A stretch of 64,000 bases of DNA from Nematostella vectensis (Eukaryota > Cnidaria > Anthozoa > Actiniaria > Edwardsiidae): NCBI RefSeq assembly GCF_932526225.1, contig NC_064036.1, positions 4,898,519-4,962,518 of the forward strand, in the 5' to 3' direction. The position numbers and the translations under genes are program-made. Below the pieces are notes generated by a model. The model worked only from the letters and a program-made list of their open reading frames with translations. It had not been told where the DNA came from and made no database searches. Below are positions 59,760 through 64,000 of the stretch, in pieces (the stretch's first letter is position 1; each line of letters starts with the position of its first letter).

Positions 59760-60223
59760 GTAAGTAATAAAGTTATTTCTATTTTTCGTCGGTAATTTTT
59801 ATCATTTACTAATTTGGTAGTTTTTGTTTTAAGAATTTCCCGCTGCTATCTTACAATTCCCGTTCTATAATCAACGTTTTACAAGGTAAAAGATCCTCTA
59901 GCTTACTCGATGTCCTTTTTTCGTTATCCATTTCTTGTTATCTTTAATCTTTGTCTGTCATCATACGTTATTCGTATCACGTGGATTACTCAGTAACAAC
60001 GCTTTATAGTTTTTCCTGTGTTACGATCAAAATTATCTAACCTGATACAGAGCCTCGAATCCTTTTTGTTTTTATTGACAGTGGCCCCTTGCGATAAAGC
60101 TACTTTCGAGGCACCCTAACTTTATAACAGCGACTCGAATGCACTCATTGGGTGGATATCCACTCCCTATTTTGAGTAACGAAAATCATTTCTCTTTGTT
60201 TTGCATGAAAATTGTCAAACATA

Positions 60224-60600
60224 GGGGGGGACCAGGGGGTTTCAGTGAAACGGCCTGGGAGGCGCGAATCGCCCCTCCGGGCCTCCCAGCCCCGTCTCTA
60301 TATATCAGGCAGATAATGCTTTACGTACATAAACAATCGGCAAAAGCTAATGTAGGCCAAATCGATTTCACGTACATAAGCTTTTGGCAATTGCTAATGT
60401 AGGCCAAATCGATTTCACGTACATGAATAATTAATTAGGGCAATCGTCCGTGAGGCCGGGCGCGTTTCACGTACATGAATAATTAATTAGGGCTGCGTAC
60501 ATGAATAATTAATTAGGGCTGCAGGCCGGTGGGCTCGTTTCGCGTACATGAATAATTAATTAGGGCTGTAGGCCGGGCGCGTTGGACTTGCAATTAGACA
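60224..60600 (+). repeat. Terminal repeat region of element 2 with sub-repeats
   Basis: After the G7 tip come an inverted CCTGGGAGGC/GCCTCCCAG pair (60267-60300) and then repeated words AATGTAGGCCAAATCGATTT (twice) and ACATGAATAATTAATTAGGG (four to five times). The words match the subterminal motifs of element 1 with GTACAT-type substitutions. Whether it is inverted at the far end cannot be seen. Confidence 0.8.
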
Positions 60601-60917
60601 TCCGTCTGTCCTGTGGTATACCGAGCGTTAAGGATGAAGTGCGGAAAAGATTATTGCGGGTGGCTGAAGATCGGCCACCCAAACACGTGCGGCCGGAGGT
60701 GCATGGACACCTACTGCAAGGTGCACCTCCGAAGCTCCGTAAGAGCAGCCCCTTGCCGTGCAGGGTCTGCGGCATAGGGACTCAGTCGGAGACGCGGTTG
60801 TGCCGCCCCTGCGGAGCGAATCGTGAAGGGCAGAGGATGCGTGGCATCGAGAGGCGCGCTCGGGGATGGTTCGCACTCGTCCTGTCTGACATCTCAGCCC
60901 GCGGTACGGTCAATTAG
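60593..60917 (+). pseudogene. Element 2 zinc-ribbon-like gene, frame disturbed
   Basis: Homologous to 50875-51195 reversed. The first third (LSCGIPSV) and last part ([19 protein letters not shown]) are conserved, but the middle is read in a shifted frame (about 60635-60750), losing the first cysteine group. The expected ATG is also changed. Stop TAG at 60915-60917. Confidence 0.65.
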
Positions 60918-60985
60918 AGACTGGGTGGCGCAAGGTATACCCAAACTCTCAGTTAGAGACTGGGTGGCACAAGGTGTGCCCAAAC

Positions 60986-63783
60986 ATGGACGCTTACATA
61001 GAGGAGGTTCTCGGTAGCATGCGTGATAAAGATGCGCCCGCCGTACTGGCAGGGCTGGTCCAGAACATCCTGGACGAGGACATCCCCGACGATGTCAAAC
61101 ACAGGCTGCTTAAGCCGCTCGTACCGGAGAAAGTGTGGACAGAGGAAGTCGACCCTTTGCTTCCGGGACGGCGGCAAGGGGGCCTGGAGGGCTTAGACCC
61201 CGAGGAGTACTATTCTCGATTCGTCGGCGGCGCCCATCTTCGGGGCCAAGACATAAGCGCCAGTGTTTACCAGGAGATACGAGATCTTGGTGGAACAGGT
61301 GTCATTGCTCTAAAGCCGGTTGTGAGGGGGCCTGATATAAATGACGACGGCTCGGTGTGGTGGATCTCGCACGAGCGAGAGTCTCTGCGGGCGAACGCAG
61401 TGCTTTCGCTGGTGCTCGAGATGGCAGACCCCGACCGGCGTTACAGACTCTTTACGGTCGTTGGTAATGCCCCCGCAGAGCCATTGGCGCCAATCACAGA
61501 GGAGGAGGGGCGCTCGGAGCACAAGATAGGAGGGTCGTAAGTCAAAAGGGGGGGCCAAATCGCAGTCGGCGCCCTGGAAGGCATCGATGCGGGTATTTGG
61601 GAGAAAGGGCGAGAGTACCTCGTCTACGTGAGATACGAGCTTCGCCCTTTACCTGAGCAAAATGGTGAGCCTGGGCCAATGTTTGTGCGAGAGGGGAGCG
61701 ACGCCTTCGCTTCTTGAGGAATCGCGGCACCTCGCGCTCCCTTGGTCTAACCAAGACACGAGGCAAGATCCTCGAGCGATTCGACAAGAAGCTGGCCACT
61801 ACGGGATGCACCAAAGAAGACCTCTTTGAGATGGAAAAGAAGCTCAGGATAAAGCTGGTAGCCGTGGACGCCCTGGGCAACGTCCTGTGGGACTCGGGGA
61901 AGTACGAGAGGGGGTACACACAAATCCGCATCCCTTGCCACAATAACCACGCCTGGGCGGAGCTTCCGACTGAACCACCTGCGATCGCGAGCGTCCACGG
62001 CATAGACTTCGAGGCTGAGAGGGAGCTTCGTTCGTTATGTCAGGGGGGGGCGGCGCCTCGCGCTACCAGTGCCGCCACAAAAACGCGCGAGGCGAAAGTG
62101 CGAGAGGTGCTTATTCGCTTTATAAACAGGGCGATCCCCAGAAGCACGAGGGTCTGGCTGTGTGGGCGTGTTATAGTCACGCACGAAGGCAAACTGTACC
62201 GATCGGGACAAGACGGATGGGCTATCGACAGGGCGTTTACAGACGAGACTGGACATGATCCTCAATGGCTCCCTGATGATCACCCAGCCTACCAAGAGTA
62301 CACCGAAGCTACGCATTCGATGGGCGGCGCAATAGGGTATCGCTTCAAGAAGTGGACCCAAAGAGAGAACATCAGGCCAACGCCTCTTAAATACAGGGAC
62401 GTCTGGCGAGCGGCGCAGGTTGAGTCCAAAGTGTGGAATAGCAAGGAAAACTTAGGGGCGCAGCCTCATGCGCACAACGACATGCGACGGTGTCCGGCGC
62501 TCACAACGGTACCATATCAGGGCCTTTGTCTTGGCGTACACAAACATAGCGTTGCGACGCATGTTGAGGCGGATCCCTCGCGAAGACGTCCTCCGAGTGT
62601 GCACAGACGCCATATACGCAAAAACTCGACCGTCTCGCAGAAGTAATCATCATTGACGAGTGCTGTAAGGTGCAGACTAAATTGCTACGCGCCACCCTAG
62701 GGTATCTCGCCACGCGGCCGTGTCAGGTAGTGTGTTGTGGCGACTATGGGCAGGTCCCGCCCTGGGGAGATAAAGAGGGGCCTCACGATATGCTCAAGGA
62801 GTGGGCACAAGGGAACATCCGAGTCCGACTACCGCTGCCTGTGTGAAGACTGCGGAAAGCCGTACAGTACATGCGACTGCGGCTCTGCCGCGCCCTCCTC
62901 CAGGCTCCACGACATAAAGGGCCGGATTTGGTGTCAGCCAGACTCCCAACAGCTTGAGGTGTTTCGAGAGAAGTGGGATGGGGTGGCGTTCGACGCGGCG
63001 ATCTAGCAGGCCCACCCAAGCGATATGTGTGTGTGCTCGACCAACAAGATGGGGGCCCTTGTTCAGCAGCGATTGGTAGAGCACCACAGGAAAAACTACC
63101 CCCGATTGCCAGCAACCATCCGCTTTGATCCCGACCCTAGCGTCGCGCATCGTTATCGCAAGCAAGGGCGGCCGGTGCCCGTGCCAGGCAAAAGGGGCGA
63201 GAAGGTCGACGCGTACAAAGGCACGGTAGTCGAGGTCCCTCTCGGCGTGGTCCTTAACGGGCTTCCCCTCGAGTGGAAATACGCAAGCTGGGGGACAGTC
63301 CACCAGGTGCAGGGCAAGACTATCCAGACTCCAAGGCGTCTGTTTATCGTAGACCACAGCTTAGAGGGCTGGATCACGAATGCTGTATACACTGGCATCT
63401 CCCGCGTGCGGCTCGCCGACCAGATAGTCCGCGTGATCCCCCCCGATGACACCCCCGGTGCCTTGGTTCCCACAGGACTGCAGGCTACGCCCAGTGAAGA
63501 GCTCATTATAGCGCGAATCAAGCGATACGCTATGGACGACAGGCAAAAGGGTCGCACAAATGACACCGGATCGCACCACGTTCTGACGGTAGACCACGTA
63601 CTCGACATGATTGCTGACGCGGGAAAGAAGTGCACGCTCTGTGGCATTCAGCTTCTGCTTCAGGGGTACACCAAGAGTCATCCCCAATGCTTCAGTATCG
63701 ACCGGCGGGACGACAGTCAGGGTCACTACAAGTGGAATGTCAGACTCACGTGCCTTAGCTGCAATAGAAGGCACAAGCGCTGA
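60986..63783 (+). pseudogene. Element 2 replicase remnant with stops, frameshifts and two large deletions
   Basis: Starts at ATG 60986. A stop TAA at 61538-61540 falls just before the G7 run, at the place where element 1 is frameshifted. Further on: a small deletion near 61705; loss of about 560 bp near 62490, removing most of the polymerase palm after motif A; loss of about 415 bp near 62625, removing the helicase Walker A; a 7-base loss near 62820; and a TAG at 63004-63006. The last 250 codons (63025-63783), with QGKT, YTGISRV and the HNH cysteines CTLCG and CLSCN, are open. It cannot make a working replicase. Confidence 0.85.
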
Positions 63784-63837
63784 TCACGCTAGCGTGACGC
63801 TAGCGTGGCGCTAGGGTGACGCTAGCGCGACCAGCAG
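63784..63837. repeat. Short palindromic repeats between replicase and integrase of element 2
   Basis: The 12-bp palindrome CACGCTAGCGTG begins right after the replicase stop and is followed by variants GACGCTAGCGTGG, GCGCTAGGGTG and GACGCTAGCGCG. Element 1 has none of this: its two stops abut directly. Confidence 0.8.
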
Positions 63838-64000
63838 ATTTTTTCGATCGCGCTGGCGTCACGCTACGCAACTGCGAACGCGTGAAGCCGTGCTTAGAGT
63901 ACGCCGTGTAATACAACACTGGCTGTCCGGGCTCCATGACCCTCTTTAGTATTGGGTACGCCTTGCTTGTCCACCACGGGTCCGTCGCCCGCCGTCGGCC
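63800..64000 (-). CDS. Element 2 integrase, C-terminal end (partial)
   Basis: Complement of the last part of the element 1 integrase ([17 protein letters not shown] through GFTRSQLR). The frame then runs on for about 22 extra codons through the inserted repeats to a TAG at 63802-63800, so the protein would have an altered tail. The catalytic core lies beyond the window. Confidence 0.65.
   Translation of the reverse strand, partial: GRRRATDPWWTSKAYPILKRVMEPGQPVLYYTAYSKHGFTRSQLRSVTPARSKKSAGRASVTLAPR

Larger units (their letters stand above)
60224..64000. mobile_element. Element 2: related virus-like element, opposite orientation, decayed, runs off the window
   Basis: Begins with seven G then ACCAGGGGGTTTCAGTG, the counterpart of the element 1 end. 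The preceding six bases AACATA would be the target copy; the other end is out of view. Genes follow in the order zinc-ribbon, replicase (+), integrase 3' end (-), the mirror of the right third of element 1. Coding similarity to element 1 is very high, but the outer 100 bp is largely different and the inverted repeat has other sub-repeat counts, so it is a sister subfamily. It lies in the M13 intron after the exon ending at 59759. Confidence 0.9.

Overview
The window looks like nuclear DNA of an invertebrate animal. It is AT-rich and holds five multi-exon genes with GT-AG introns, microsatellites, MITE-like hairpins and a non-LTR retrotransposon scrap. Gene content and the style of the inserted elements suggest a cnidarian such as a sea anemone. 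That is an inference; no species-diagnostic sequence was identified.

Host layout, all on the + strand: the 3' part of a RASGEF1-type Ras guanine-exchange-factor gene (651-5267); a doubtful small membrane-protein ORF (7468-7748); a complete membrane-anchored DUF885 metallopeptidase-like gene (10201-20583); an MFSD4-like major-facilitator gene (22364-24504); a complete alpha-type nicotinic acetylcholine receptor-like gene (27026-33203); and a neprilysin/ECE (M13) peptidase gene that starts at 35167 and runs past the window end. Exon phases agree across all junctions worked out.

The main content is two insertions of one virus-like element in introns of the M13 gene. Element 1 (37399-51647, 14.2 kb) is complete end to end. 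It starts with seven G and ends with seven C, has terminal inverted repeats of about 340 and 426 bp, and is flanked by a perfect 6-bp duplication, GTAGTG. The site it hit is a dispersed repeat, and an uninterrupted copy of that repeat lies at 34517-34980. Element 1 is GC-rich and intronless. It encodes a retroviral-type integrase, an A32/FtsK-like packaging ATPase, a probable major capsid protein, several small membrane proteins, a zinc-ribbon-like protein and a large replication protein. In order, the replication protein combines an unknown N-terminal region, a possible papain-like domain, a divergent family-B polymerase palm, a superfamily-1 helicase and a C-terminal HNH-like domain. Integrase, 6-bp duplication, packaging ATPase and capsid gene place it in the Polinton/Maverick-adintovirus sphere. 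The polymerase-helicase-HNH replicase, the G7 ends and the lack of a recognisable adenain-type protease do not match a textbook Polinton.

Element 1 is no longer fully coding: a capsid frameshift, a replicase frameshift, an in-frame stop in one small gene and a break in another. Element 2 (60224 to beyond 64000) is a related, opposite-oriented copy with a different outer terminus, large replicase deletions and extra stops. Both copies are broken at the same replicase junction by different lesions, which implies the ancestor had one continuous reading frame there. Around element 1 lies an older pair of inverted arms (36376-37274 and 52060-53655), so the first M13 intron is a nest of insertions.
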